A stretch of 64,000 nucleotides of DNA. Source: Thunnus maccoyii. Taxonomy: Eukaryota > Chordata > Actinopteri > Scombriformes > Scombridae. Below, piece by piece: positions 12,011 to 23,235 of this stretch. Every line of letters begins with the position of its first letter. The stretch's first letter is position 1. The translations under genes were made by a program, and so were the position numbers. The notes under the pieces were generated by a model. It saw only the letters and a program-made list of their open reading frames with translations. It was not told the origin of the DNA and ran no database searches. The stretch lies in contig NC_056539.1 in NCBI RefSeq assembly GCF_910596095.1, forward strand, positions 12,162,501-12,226,500, read 5' to 3'.

Positions 12011-12980
12011 GTCTGGTCAGACACTGACAATTCATATCTAAATAGAATTGCTCCACAACAAATAACGATCATGTTGACATGTTGTATGCCTCGATGGTGA
12101 ATAAGAATGAAATGGAAAGAAATTGAATAGCATGAATTCATTCTAGCTACCTTTTTTCATACTTGGGAGAGATTAGAATGGAGATTGGATTACAGATAAT
12201 GAAAAGTAAAAAGGCAGTGTAATCTGAAGTTAAAATTGGGAAGCTAAGAGTCGCACTGTCAAAATAATGGTGTTGCCAAGACAGAGGTCCAGAGGTTTTC
12301 AAAATGGGAGGCAGGCCTCCCCAAGGGGGCTCCAAACAGTTTCAGGGGAGGCTCAGTGAATGGAAGTGAAAAAATATTACATTAGTTATCAAAAGGAGAT
12401 CACATAGAATAGCCAAAATGTGTGTGATTTGAAGAGATAGTTCAGATATATCGTAAGTTTGGGGAATTTTTCTGTTTTTCCCACTTCTCCAGAGTCAGAA
12501 ACAAATAAATGCCTTCAGACAGACTTTTTTTTATGCATTTGGTGTAATCTGAAGTAGGTCAAACAGCAATATCAGGCTATCTTGGCTCTTTCTCTCTTGG
12601 TGGTAAGTGTCTATATTGTTTAATAGGAGCCATTTTCACTTTATAATTATTGCACTTTTCTATTGACAGCAGGTGGCGGTGAAGAGGCAAAACAAAATTA
12701 TGGGTGACAATCCTGTGATTTCATCCAATAGGAAACCCCCAAATACACATGATTTCTTCACACTAGAGTGTAGACTGGCCAAGTCTAGCAGAATTCTACC
12801 TCTGATAAAATCACAACTGCGGTGTTTGTTACAATACATTTATTATTGTTTTTGTTTTGTTTTTTTCCAGGGAAAAAATGAATACATGTGTAAAATGATG
12901 GCCCATGCTGACATGGAACAGTATCAAACAGGTCCACCACAAATACTTTTCCCAAACTGATATAACACATTAATTATGTC
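12011..12980. other. Gene-free interval
   Basis: No gene recognised. GCAGGTGGCGGTG (near 12668) and AGTAGGTGGCAGTG (near 13848) are short words often found in fish repeats. Confidence 0.45.
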
Positions 12981-12995
12981 TCTAGTCTCTACTTG

Positions 12996-13258
12996 CTCTG
13001 GCCAGGGCGGACAGAGAGCAGTTGCTGGCCGAAAATGGCAAGATCCTGCAGCAACAGCCAGGACCAAGACTGCGAGGTCCCCAGTCACCTCTTGTACCTC
13101 ACATGGCAGCTCTCTCCCTCCCCAGCCACAGAAGACTGTCCCCCATGGCTGCTCCCACCACCAACTACCCTCCATCATCTGTCTCTCAGCTGCCTCTTCA
13201 CCCTCCTTCACTCGGCTGCCTGCCTGCATGCACTCCCCTGTCAAAGTATTAACGTGAT
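12996..13258 (+). pseudogene. GC-rich exon-like stretch, identity unknown
   Basis: After a CTGGCCAG acceptor an open frame reads ADREQLLAENGKILQQQ and then a Pro/Ser/His-rich tail ending LPACTPLSKY before TAA. The heptad-like start looks like the end of a coiled coil. Base composition and codon choice stand out from the AT-rich surroundings, as expected of coding DNA. No convincing GT donor follows in frame, and a second possible acceptor lies at about 13311. It could be a terminal exon, a relic, or chance. I do not recognise the protein. Confidence 0.3.
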
Positions 13259-13499
13259 GATTCACTATTGTTCAAGCAGTGTCCTAATACCTTATCTCTT
13301 CTCTGAGCAGGTCACAACACCCCTGAGACTAGAAGATTAGAGAGGAAGATGTAGCTTGTGAAAGCAAGCCGGCCCTCAGGACTCAGAGGGCTCGGTGTCT
13401 TGGGTCCAGGGTGACAACTGTCACAAGTGATTTCACACCACATGCATGAAATAGAAGGTGGCAGAGGGGGACAACACATTCTCAAATTTGACATTATCT

Positions 13500-14620
13500 A
13501 AATTTACCTCTATCAATTTTTGTTTTTTTCATGTATTTTTTACAAATTATTAATTGTCATTGCTTAGATACATACTTATGCAATTAAATTAAATCATGGC
13601 CACATCTACTGAAGTCTACAGATTTAATATGAGTAAAATTATAGATAATTACATTTAACCCTTGCATTAAAAGGAATTACAGAACTGATTTCTAGCATTC
13701 ATTTCACTCTTTTGTTGAATCACATAATGTCATTTTATTCAAAAAAGCTTTTGAAATGACATGAAACAGGGATTTTAACTGAAATTGTCTTAAATGAAAC
13801 AGATAGTTGAAAAAGAATTTCTAATTCATGTTTTTTTTTTAAAGTCCAGTAGGTGGCAGTGTTGTCTTAAAAACAAAATTAACACCTCATCTCTGCGATT
13901 ACTGCTGCTGCCTGTTTTTGTGGTGCATTTGAAAAATAAATATCTTGAATTTGAACCCAGTCACTTTGTAACATTACCCATGGTATTGTCAATGTACAAC
14001 CAGCATGAATACATGTGTAATATTTTAAACTGGATTATAACATGGTATTATATATGTGCAATGTTAGAACCATGGAGATACTGTGGTCAGTACCATGGTA
14101 CACAGACTAGTACTATAGTAAAACTGACAATACAATCTTGCACCATCATACTTATCATGACCCTTTTTATAGGGGGTTGTCCATGTTTTATTTGTATTGG
14201 TAAAGTAGAAGTACAAATGTGTGAACAATGAGGTCGTTTGGCGGGAGATAATAGGCATATTCATTTTTACACTGTATGAAAGGAACCGAAACGGAGGGAT
14301 TCATTGATAATCTGTCAGTAAAAGGTGCACCAGTGCACTGAAACTCCATGAACAGAGCCCTACATGATTTATTAGCAGGAATTGTGCAGTAGCCTAAATT
14401 TTATGTTTTGGATACAATTTATTTTCAATGTGGCTGTGCAGGTCAGGATCCAAGCAGATTTGTGAGCAAGAAACTTACTTTTCCTTTGTAAACACTTAAA
14501 ATTCACCACCAGTGATGGTTTATGGATGCCATTTAATGTGCTCAAAGTCTGATATAATTTGGCAACTTACATATAACAAAAAAGTCCACTCACAAAGCAC
14601 TTTCACCAGTGTTGTGGTTT
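13500..14620. other. Gene-free AT-rich interval
   Basis: No gene recognised. An open frame at 13794-14231 has low-complexity, hydrophobic AT-driven composition and no protein signature. Confidence 0.45.
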
Positions 14621-14644
14621 GAGATATTAAAAGGAGAAATTGCT

Positions 14645-15275
14645 AGTAATAGTCTGTACCTACAGAGTAAGGACTGGGGAACATTGTGAACTTAATAATA
14701 CAGCCCGCTCCCTGTTGTTACCATGTACTTATAGGGTAACTAGTCTGTACCTACAGAGTAAGACTGGGAGAACAGCACATATGTTGTGGTTTATGTGTAA
14801 TTAAAGAATAAAATCATTTTGCATAACTTCCTGCGTACCTTATTATTGTGTGATTAAAGATATACTATGTATATTATTACATTACTGTATGAAGACATAA
14901 GCATAATAAATCTCTTGAGTGTGGGTGAAGCTTGCCTGTCAAACACACGTGCATAAAAAAATGATTGTCATAACTGCCACGAGCAAAAACATTTGATTTT
15001 AGTACACATGTAACGTACTGATTCATACGAGAAAATTACACCATAAATTCCGGGAAGTTACATGGTAAATGTTGGGAAGTTACACTTTAAAACCCCAATT
15101 GTTATTCCCTTGTTTCTCGTTGTTTCGTTTTCTTCCGCTGTACCCACATTTAAGTACTAGTAAGAACCGGAAAGTATTTTATATGTACGGATTCATACGA
15201 GGAAGTTACACTGTAAATTCCGGGCAATTACATGGTAAGTGATGGGAAGTTACACCGTAAAACGCGGGTTGTATT
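14645..15275. repeat. Local tandem and near-tandem repeats
   Basis: GTCTGTACCTACAGAGTAAG occurs twice, near 14652 and 14743. A roughly 90-bp module (GATTCATACGAG, AAATTCCGGG, TTACATGGTAA, GGGAAGTTACAC) occurs at about 15017-15105 and again at 15184-15271. Non-coding; probably remnants of a fish interspersed repeat. Confidence 0.7.
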
Positions 15276-15289
15276 ATAAAGTGTTACTG

Positions 15290-15970
15290 AAAAGAGTCCT
15301 GCCCTGAACACATCCATGTGTCAAAATTGGATCTAAGTCATAGCGCCACCTACTGGCAACAGGAAGTTACATGTTTTACACTTTGAAGCCCTGTGGGTAG
15401 CACGGTGATCGGATCCACCTCAAATTTACCCAGGATAGCCTCAAGACCTTGGAGATCGTATATTATGAAGTTGGTGACTTTTCGTCGAAAGGTGTTGCCA
15501 TGACGACGTGGTGAATTTCGATGTCTCGCCATAAAATTTCAAAGCCCTATAACTTGACTCCACATGGTTTGATCTTTTCCAAATTTCATATGCTTGTTAA
15601 GAGTCCCGGTCTGAAGACATGTAAAGGCCCATATTTAGTGACAGTCATAGTGCCACCTACTGGCAACATGAAGTATTAAGCGCCACTCTTGCAAACTACT
15701 CCTAGCAGGTTAGTCAGAAACACATAAAATTTGGTAAGCCAAGGTGTAAGACCTTGATGATGATAACTCCTGAAGCCTTTGAGTTTTCATCAAAAGCCGT
15801 TGCCATGGCCACACATTGTTCGCCACAAAATACGAAGCTGTTTTTAAGGGCCAAGACATGCTTGAAAACTCCTTGCACACACGGCAGGTCTTATAGTCTA
15901 TAATATTGTATCGGTGGCTGGCATAAGTGTGGCAGAATGGCTCTACAGCGCCCCCTAAATAACATATCAC
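15290..15970. repeat. Interspersed repeat with ~310-bp modules
   Basis: ATAGCGCCACCTACTGGCAA at about 15340 recurs as ATAGTGCCACCTACTGGCAA at about 15649, and a relative (TACAGCGCCCCCTAAAT) lies at 15944. Between them are similar phrases about the loss of Thr/Val-rich noise but no true frame. I recall such modules as abundant in percomorph genomes. It ends just outside the palindrome's left border. Confidence 0.65.
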
Positions 15971-16480
15971 ATGAATGAAAAATGTTTAATGTTGTAAAAT
16001 ATGATAAAGTGGTTGGTTTTCTCGATTCAATGTAATTAACAACCAAAGAATAACATTTTTTCAACCCCTCCCACCCCTGTATTGGGGTCCCCTCCAACCC
16101 CTTGGTTGCGTCCAACTCATCCTCCCGCGTTTTTTCAAGCAGTCGCGGTAACTGCCGGTACAAAATGAAAGGAGGAGCGGCAAAAGACCAACCAACAATT
16201 TTAAGTTGTTGGTTGGTCAACAACAGCAAAGAGAAAAACCTCTTCCCAACAGGAGATATGCTACTGCTATGGCTCTACCACTCTTGAATCAAATAATTGA
16301 ATGAAAGTCTTATTTTTTGCTGTGTCATTGTGTTAGCTGAACTGTAAGCTAGCCAGGCTAACGTTAGCTATCATATAATCAGACTACTTTTACTGGAGCT
16401 ACTAGCTAGTTGCGATTATCTCGCTAATATTGGATATAACTAGTTTTTATTTCTAAATTGCATCTTATATTTCATCAGGT

Positions 16481-17528
16481 CCAAGAAGGTGAATGTAGCA
16501 GCCGGGCAGGCAGGGTTACCAGGTAATGAGGTGAAAGAGTTAAAGGATGGTTTATTAAAAAGTAATCACTTTGAGTAAAAATAATGTTTTCCAAAGTAGC
16601 GCATGTATCTTAATCCTGATGCCTTCCTTCATCTTATTTCTACTCCTCACAGGTGACGACTACACCTGCTGATGAGTTCAGTCTCTCCCCATCATCCCAG
16701 GTCTCGCTGTGCTAGGTAAGATTTTTATGTCTTTATAAGTAAGTCTTTGAAAATCCACAGACAAAGTCAATTTAGTTAGCTCTTGTGGCAGTTGTGCTTG
16801 TTATTCTATGTGCCTGTTTTTGGACATTTTATATTTATATTCATTCATTTTTTTCAATTCATTCACCTCATCAGTCATCTGCTTACATCTGTTCTTTTGT
16901 ACAAACTCATTCAAACAATGTTGTTTCTGTTGTGTACGTTTCTTAGTTTCCACAGAGAAAACAGTACTTTAAGGTAGTAGAATTGTTGTCAATTCAGTGT
17001 TTGATCATTACTCAACAGGAGAACCTGAATCTGAGATCCTGTGAGTGACCAAATGGATGCTGTTGATGGAGATCTGACTTCACCACCACCTTGGCTGTCC
17101 TCTTCACATTTTACTAAAAGTTCACCATTGAATATCAGGAGGAAACAACATCGCTGGAGTCTGTTCAAAAGGTATTACTCATTAACATTTTTACGTCACA
17201 TCTCATTTCTTTTACTTTTTTTACTTGCATTTTCCCTGTTATTGCTAAGATTGCTATTAAGATATCTTTAAAAGTTTGTTACAATAGGTAATTAAAATCT
17301 TGTTAGGTGTACCTATTCTACTTCTATGTTTGACAGTCGTAGATTGGTTATTACACTGACAGTAATGGTAAAACATTTTTGTTTTTCTCTCATCTACAGT
17401 AGCTGTCATTCAATTTGCTGAAGAACACGAAGCAGCAGTGGAGGATCAAAGTGAAATCACGTGGCTCCAGGCCTGCAAGGATCCGAAGCCTTTTGGTCCA
17501 GCGGACTTGTGATGCAAAGTGGACTGAG
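16481..17528 (+). ncRNA. Spliced transcript-like unit, exons 1-4, left arm
   Basis: Four exon-like pieces carry both splice signals. About 16480-16521 ends at CCAG|GTAATG, 16653-16714 lies between CACAG and GTAAGA, 17020-17171 between CAACAG and GTATTA, and 17400-17528 between CTACAG and GTGGGC. The third contains MDAVDGDLTSPPPWLSSSHF, and a frame in the fourth reads AVIQFAEEHEAAVEDQ and so on, but the two do not join in phase, so I favour a long non-coding RNA or an eroded gene. The signals are kept in the right arm. A terminal exon may be 19055-19540. Confidence 0.35.
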
Positions 17529-19020
17529 GTGGGCTTTTGGACTCTTTACAGACAAGTACACATGCACAAACACAATTTTAAATACCGTATAGACACCTGA
17601 GTACCTGGTGACTTGACTTCTGCCACAATTGAATATCTATGTCTAGATTACTCAAGTGTCTTGTATCAAGGAAATTATATTTCTATATATATCATAATAG
17701 TATATTGTCAAGTTAAGTGATTTAATTTATTTATTTATTTTTATACTTGTCGTGGGCTTCAGAAATTATGTCAGTATTTTTTTCATGAGTATTTGTTGAA
17801 CTGTGGCTACAGATTTAAACAAGCTTTTTACAGATTGGATTTTTAATGTTGTCTTTGTAACATGTGCTAATGTTTGTAATATATACACATTTGAAATCTT
17901 AGTTGACCTTGTTAGTTACAGAATGACTTTAGAGGACAGAAAAATGCACAAGGTCCCAGCTACTTTTATGTCCAGAGGGAACATGGTAGAATGTTTTCAC
18001 AAATTATAAGAACTGGAAATTGAAAAGAAAAAATTCTTATTTGCTGTTTTAAGTTGGTGCCCATACAGTCCAAACATTTCCTGCTGTTGCTACTTCACAT
18101 TAAAAGCTTCTCACTGGTTATTATGAAGCATGTACAGGAAATGCAAAACTGACTGCACTGGTGCCATTGGTCAGTAAATATTGGTCTACACAGAAAAATG
18201 TTTTGTGCTGTTTGGTCAGCAGATCAGTTTTGTGTATATATAGAAAATAGCAACAAAAAACTAAATTATTGGCCAAGATACATGTGACTATCGCTTAGCT
18301 ATTGTTTCAAAACCATGGACAGCGCTGAGAAAGTTTTTATGCACCTGCCCCTGCTGATTTTGACAGAGAATCGTTCATAAATTCAAAAAATATTTAGCAC
18401 TCTGCTACTGCTACGTTTAAATGTGAGTGCTCTGTCTGGTTAATAAATGTATTGATTTTGAAACACTGGCCTTAGGACTTGTGTCCATGTAGAGTTTTTA
18501 TTTCTCACTGTACAAGCACTTCATCTCAGCGCTCCCCAGCACCCTGCCACCACTTTTCTGCCAGAGAAAAACAATATATGGAGAAATACCCTCATGCTGT
18601 TGTTATTTAGCCTTTCTGAGGCTATTGCGTGGCTAAATCAATCAGTGTTTAGACCAAACCTACGTCCCTGCTCCTGTTGGTTATGCTACAACACTTCATT
18701 TGGTGCTTTTGAATAATTTGGGGGAATTTATTCAATAACTTCACTATCATACAGTGTTGTGTCCCCAAAATCACATTGATAATGAAAATTTATTTATTTT
18801 ATTGAAGACACCTGCACTTTCAAATACTTGTGTGTGTGTTTGATGTTTTATTTGCCTGTTCTATAGTTCTGTAGTGTAATATAAAGGCTACTGTCTTTTC
18901 AAAGTTTGTAAAGATTTGTGACTTTTCTTCTATTATGTGTGACTAATTGCACAGCTCTGTTTTTCTTATTTGTATTTATTTATTTTAACAATAATGGTGA
19001 GATTGATGATGACATTTAAT

Positions 19021-19050
19021 TCTTTCTTTCATTCTTTCTTTCTTTCTTTA
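19021..19050. repeat. (CTTT)n microsatellite, left arm
   Basis: CTTT units interrupted once; the counterpart in the right arm is the GAAA tract at 28276-28310, of different length. Confidence 0.9.
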
Positions 19051-19054
19051 ATAG

Positions 19055-19540
19055 TCATGTGACCATGCTGCTGAATTGGATGCCTGTTCCTGCTGAGGAT
19101 CCTCCCTGCTGACGTCTTTAGACTGTGGTTTAGCCACTCGGTTAAGAGCAGCATGGTAGTGTTCATATGGACTTTTGCTCGGGACGGAGGCTGGAGAAGG
19201 ACCCTGAATGGAGCTTGGGACGGGACAATCCAACACCTGCAGCCCTCTTTCCACCACCTACAAACCACTTCCTCTCTGGGCTACTACCTCCAGTGTTGCT
19301 TTCTGGCTTGGTTTATTTGATTGATCTTGGTTTTCTCACAGTTTCTTCTCTGTTGGTAAGGTTGGTCGACCTCAGTTGTACAGCTTTTTTTTTTCTGCTT
19401 GCACTTGACTCACTCTTCTCTGTGGAGATGCTGGGAGAGGCTATGATTTAAAGTTTTGAACCGGGTTCCTCTCGGCACCTTCTTCACAGTTATTGATTGT
19501 TATTTATTGGAACAGTGTATAGTTTTAAACATTAAAGATG
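19055..19540 (+). ncRNA. Possible terminal exon of the left-arm unit
   Basis: The stretch follows a pyrimidine tract and TTAATAG acceptor and ends with ATTAAA (about 19531) as a possible poly(A) signal. Open frames of about 80-94 codons exist on both strands here, in both arms, with no domain signature. Shared frames are expected from the duplication. Transcription is inferred only from splice-like signals. Confidence 0.3.
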
Positions 19541-19628
19541 CACTGCACCGGAGTTAGCTCAAAGGTACCCCGTATTTGGTAGTTGGGTTGAGTGTTTTGG
19601 AACCAGGGGCAGGATGCTTGGATGGTGA

Positions 19629-19998
19629 TCACTGCACCAAACCCAGTTTAGGCAAATAGTGAAAGGAAATCATGGCCGAATTCCTGAGCTGAACTCCTGA
19701 GCTGAACTCCTGAGCGATGATCTGTGGAGTCAAAAGCTTTTTCATTCTGCATTTGAGGAAACGCTTGTCCAGTATGCTGCTGACTGAGGGCCTCTCTATG
19801 GGGTTGTGTTTAAACAGATCTGCCCAGAGAGATCTCAGTTCTGGAGAGTAGTGAATAGACACGGGACAGAATGAGCCATGGATGATTTTCAAAAGTAGGT
19901 CTCGAATATTGTCAGCTTCAAATGCACGCTTAAAAGTGCACTTTTCACATAGTACACATCCAAGAGACCAAACATCATTCTTGATTGTTTACCACAGT
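19629..19998 (-). pseudogene. NEK1-like kinase C-lobe relic, left arm
   Basis: Reading leftward from about 19979, the frame gives [20 protein letters not shown], then the [15 protein letters not shown] stretch, [15 protein letters not shown] and [14 protein letters not shown]. This matches the end of the NEK1 kinase domain (helix F D-x-W-x-LGC through the last helices). A TAA lies upstream in frame (ELW-stop-TIK), and a short direct repeat has formed at the 3' end (19682-19715). It has no catalytic loop, DFG or APE. It runs away from the N-lobe piece, so it is not part of a normal gene order. Confidence 0.8.
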
Positions 19999-20091
19999 TC
20001 TGTTGATATAATATATTTTTTATGATTTATGTATTATATATTATTATATCAGGACATCATGCTGTGTTTTAATCAGCTCATATCATGGCAG

Positions 20092-20362
20092 ACAAGGCAA
20101 AGCCATCCTTATCAAATCAAAAGAGGGATGACAATATATAACTAAAGAAATTGACGAATCACAAATGTCAAGAGAGAAAAGGGAGCAATCTGCGAAAGAA
20201 GTTAAAGTCCTAGAAAAAATGAATCACCCTTATATTGTAAAATATAAAGAGTCGTTTGAAGAGGGGGACTGTCGGTATATCGTGATGGAATACTGTGAGG
20301 GTGGAGACCTCTTCAAGAAGACCAGTTCTCAGAAAGGAGTCCTTTTCTCAGTGTTTCCTTGA
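20092..20362 (+). pseudogene. NEK1-like kinase N-lobe relic, left arm
   Basis: After a GGCAG acceptor the frame reads [12 protein letters not shown], then a TGA stop (Arg codon CGA in the right arm), then QYITKEI with the ATP-binding lysine region, [20 protein letters not shown], and the hinge segment [15 protein letters not shown]. This is the N-lobe of a NEK1-type kinase. It breaks off after QKGVLF into unrelated SVFP-stop, where NEK1 would continue towards the catalytic loop. The premature stop and missing core make it non-functional. Confidence 0.85.
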
Positions 20363-20607
20363 TGAGCTGCATGTAACACAAAGAGCAACTAAAAAGACAA
20401 TAACTGGAAAATAACCAGTTGATTTGAGTACTGTTGAAGCCACATATTAGCTCAAGTATGGACAAGAGGAATGATTACAGCCACCAAGTATTTAATCAAT
20501 AAACATGTGAATGTTTTATTAAGATAGACTTCAATAATCTGAATGTATCATTTAAGCCTTTTGATAGACGTACATTTGAACGACAGTATAAATACCAGTA
20601 ATAGAAA

Positions 20608-20841
20608 CTTTTCACAGCAGCATTTTGACTTGTCATAGCAGGAAAAGCACAGGTGAAAGTGAAAACATCAACAATGGCTCAGTTCAATTCAAGTTTCCAA
20701 GGAAGTCATACCGGTGAACCATCATGCACTAAACTAATGTAGTGAATTACTAAAGCTAAATGGGATTCAGTCATAATTTATGTTATTAATTGCACCTGTG
20801 CTTTTCCTGCTGCTGCTCAAAATGTCTGCTGCTGTGAAAAG
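20608..20841. mobile_element. Miniature element (234 bp), left arm
   Basis: Counterpart of 2182-2416 and 26493-26727, with the same inverted ends (CTTTTCACAGCAG). Confidence 0.7.
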
Positions 20842-21267
20842 GTCAGTTTCTCTGTGTCAATAAGCCTCTGTGATTTACACACTGATAATAGACAAAATGG
20901 TTATTCTCAGCATCCATGTTGATCTTGATGTCCACATGACAATTTATATCATCATAGTTTGGGAACTGATGGATTGTTACTTGAAGACTTACTTAATGTT
21001 TTATGTTGAGAAGCAAAGAAAGTAACTAAAGACATTTACTCAAGTACTGGACTTTAGCACAGGTGAGGTACTACTTTAATTCTGTGAGGCTTTCTAAGTT
21101 TTTCCACCATGTTTTACTTTACATCAGCATTTAAACTTCTACATAAAGTAGTAAGACTATGTTGTCACAATAACTGAAACAGTGTAGAACAACTTCTGTA
21201 CACATTACTGCCAATACTTGATGTTTACTTGTATTCAGCTAAATCTTTAAATGAAGAGTTTTTACTG

Positions 21268-21438
21268 CTTTTTCACAGCAGACATTTTGACATGTCACAG
21301 TATGAAAAACATTTATTAACTTCATGATGGTTGTCACGGTTACTGAGACACTTGAATAGAAAGGAGTCATTGTTAATGTTATTAGTAACACTTGTGCTTT
21401 TCCCACTATGACAACTCAAAATGTCTGCTGTGAAAAAG
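21268..21438. mobile_element. Miniature element (171 bp), left arm
   Basis: Counterpart of 1601-1771 and 25896-26066, with 23-bp perfect inverted ends preserved. Confidence 0.75.
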
Positions 21439-21787
21439 GTCTTATGGAAGATTTTTTGACAGTGTTGCTTCTTTTACTCAAGTAAATGATTCTTCCTCGA
21501 CTGTTGAGAAGGAAACTATTTTACAAACAGGTACAGATAATCCCTGCATGCTTTTTGTCCTAAATTGAAGTACTTGATAAATGGCACTGGGTGTCGCTCC
21601 AGAGTGTCTAATATCGCTCCTGAACGCTTATTTCACAACTATCACCCCCTTCTGCCTTGTGCTGTGTGTGTGCGTGTGTGTTGTGTGTCGGATAGAAAGT
21701 CAGCCTGGTTTCCAGCTGAGTGCTTGCTCTCTCACAGTGTGTGTGTGTGTGTGTTGTCATTATTATCCACTCTGCTCCCAGCTCAGA

Positions 21788-22145
21788 ATGGCCAGATTCA
21801 CGCAGACTGAAAGAAGAAGGCAGCAGCATCCACAGCAGCCCCAACCCGCTCACTCCAGCCTGGTTTTCACCGGACCGGGGGCACCACCGAGCCAACAACC
21901 ACTTCTACTTATCCCACATCAGCGCCAGTACCCTCAGATCACATTTCCGAAACCCATGAACGGGTCAGAACCCATTTCAATTCATCCGGAGAGCGGCAAC
22001 ATGAAAGACCAAGATGCCATTAAGCTGTTTATCGGGCAGATACCGCGGAACTTGGAAGAAAAAGACCTGAAACCCCTGTTTGAACAGTTTGGTAAAATCC
22101 ACGAACTGACAGTTCTCAAGGACCGATACACCGGCATGCACAAAG
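21788..22145 (+). CDS. celf5: celf5-like first coding exon, copy 2
   Basis: The exon has an intact frame of 119 codons plus one base, from ATG (21788) to an AAAG|GTAACG donor. Its protein is the same as copy 3 and differs from copy 1 at residue 9 (Arg for Thr). RRM1 starts near residue 77 with RNP2 LFIGQI. No second RRM1 exon (which would read CAFLTY) was found between here and the palindrome centre, and beyond the spacer comes only the antisense of copy 3. Unless it splices to something unseen, it can yield only a truncated N-terminus with half an RRM: 135 residues if the intron is read through (16 residues added, stop at 22193-22195). I infer an orphan duplicated promoter-plus-exon. Confidence 0.75.
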
Positions 22146-23058
22146 GTAACGTGTCGCCCCTCAAATGGCTGCGAAGCCCCCATATAGCTTCATAATTGCT
22201 TATTATTAGCTGAACCTTTTCAACCGTGTTGAAATAGTAACGCAGAAAGTCTGGCTATGACTCACTTTTTACATTTTATCAGCTTAATCCACAAATCATT
22301 TCAGTCTACTGTTCCAAACACTTCATCACTATCATGAGCATCAATGCTTACATATTTTCATCTTACATTCATGGGCTTTGGCATTTTGTCCCAATTATGA
22401 CCGTTTTGCTCATAAAGCAGCTTCTTATTCATTTTTAACAACCTAATATTTTCTACAGCTTTTGTATTTCCATCTTGATTTCTGATAACGCGGGAAATCA
22501 ACATGTAATGTTGTTAATATTCTGATTTTATTCATTATTATAAATGATAGGGTGGCAAACTGTGTTGGCTGCGTTGTTTATTTTATTTTATTTAAAGCAA
22601 TTGAACAGTATTTTCTTAAAACGCTCCTAAGTGGGGCAGAGGCGCTTGGAAAGGATGCATTTTTAAAGAGCCTCCTCTTGCCAGTCCCATCTTTTACGGA
22701 GGGGCGGCATCATTTATTCATCCACATGCTTTCTTTAACATCTTTCCATGTGCGAATGGAGCTTCCTGGGTGCAAAGCCGACACATGGAAATCAGTTCAA
22801 TACCTCGATGGCTCAAAAGGGCGCATGAAGTGTCATAAGATGACGGACGTCTCCACGGAGAGTGGGCAGTGAAGCTGCTGCTGCTGCTGCTGCTGAAATG
22901 GAAGCTGAGGGAGGCAGAGGGTGTAAATCCACACCGCTCACTGTACACAGTGACAACTTCCACCTTCCATAATGAAGTTGGTTATCAAAGATATATGGCG
23001 GAGATCACTGCCTGGGTGGGAAATTAATTTCATAATACGTGGTCCCCCTTACAGTCGA
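22146..23058 (+). other. celf5 intron-1 start, left arm
   Basis: Conserved among the three copies (compare 1-897 and 24294-25190). A 106-codon open frame here (MANCVGCVV onward) is kept in all copies, but the copies are too similar for that to mean coding selection. A CAG/CTG-type short repeat (22873-22896) is longer here than in the other copies. No further exon seen. Confidence 0.55.
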
Positions 23059-23076
23059 TCACGCAGTGTAGACGTT

Positions 23077-23104
23077 ATCATCATCATCATCATCATCATC
23101 ATCT
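23077..23104. repeat. (CAT)n/(ATG)n tract near palindrome centre
   Basis: About nine CAT units, mirrored by the ATG units at 24240-24265 in the right arm. Confidence 0.9.
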
Positions 23105-23235
23105 TCGCCCATCACAACACTTGCAACCAATTTTAAATTTCTTGGATTACATTTTATTGGTATTTGCATGTAGCCACTTTGGACAAAGACCTTCCAAGTA
23201 GGTGTGTATATAGGTTGTAATAATCTAATTAATAA

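Larger units (their letters stand above)
16018..23235 (+). repeat. Palindrome left arm (~7.2 kb)
   Basis: The arm is the reverse complement of about 24106-31262 over its whole length. In order it holds a spliced non-coding-looking unit, the two NEK1-like relics, two miniature elements, celf5 exon 1 copy 2, and a stretch ending in a CAT trinucleotide repeat. By eye the inner part (20.4-23.2 kb) is nearly identical between arms, while the outer part shows more substitutions and small indels (roughly 3-5 per 100 bases in the stretches I compared). Confidence 0.95.

Noticed and set aside
23077-23104. CAT tract as a coding His/Asp repeat
   Set aside because: The surrounding frame is not conserved and lies at the palindrome centre in non-coding sequence.
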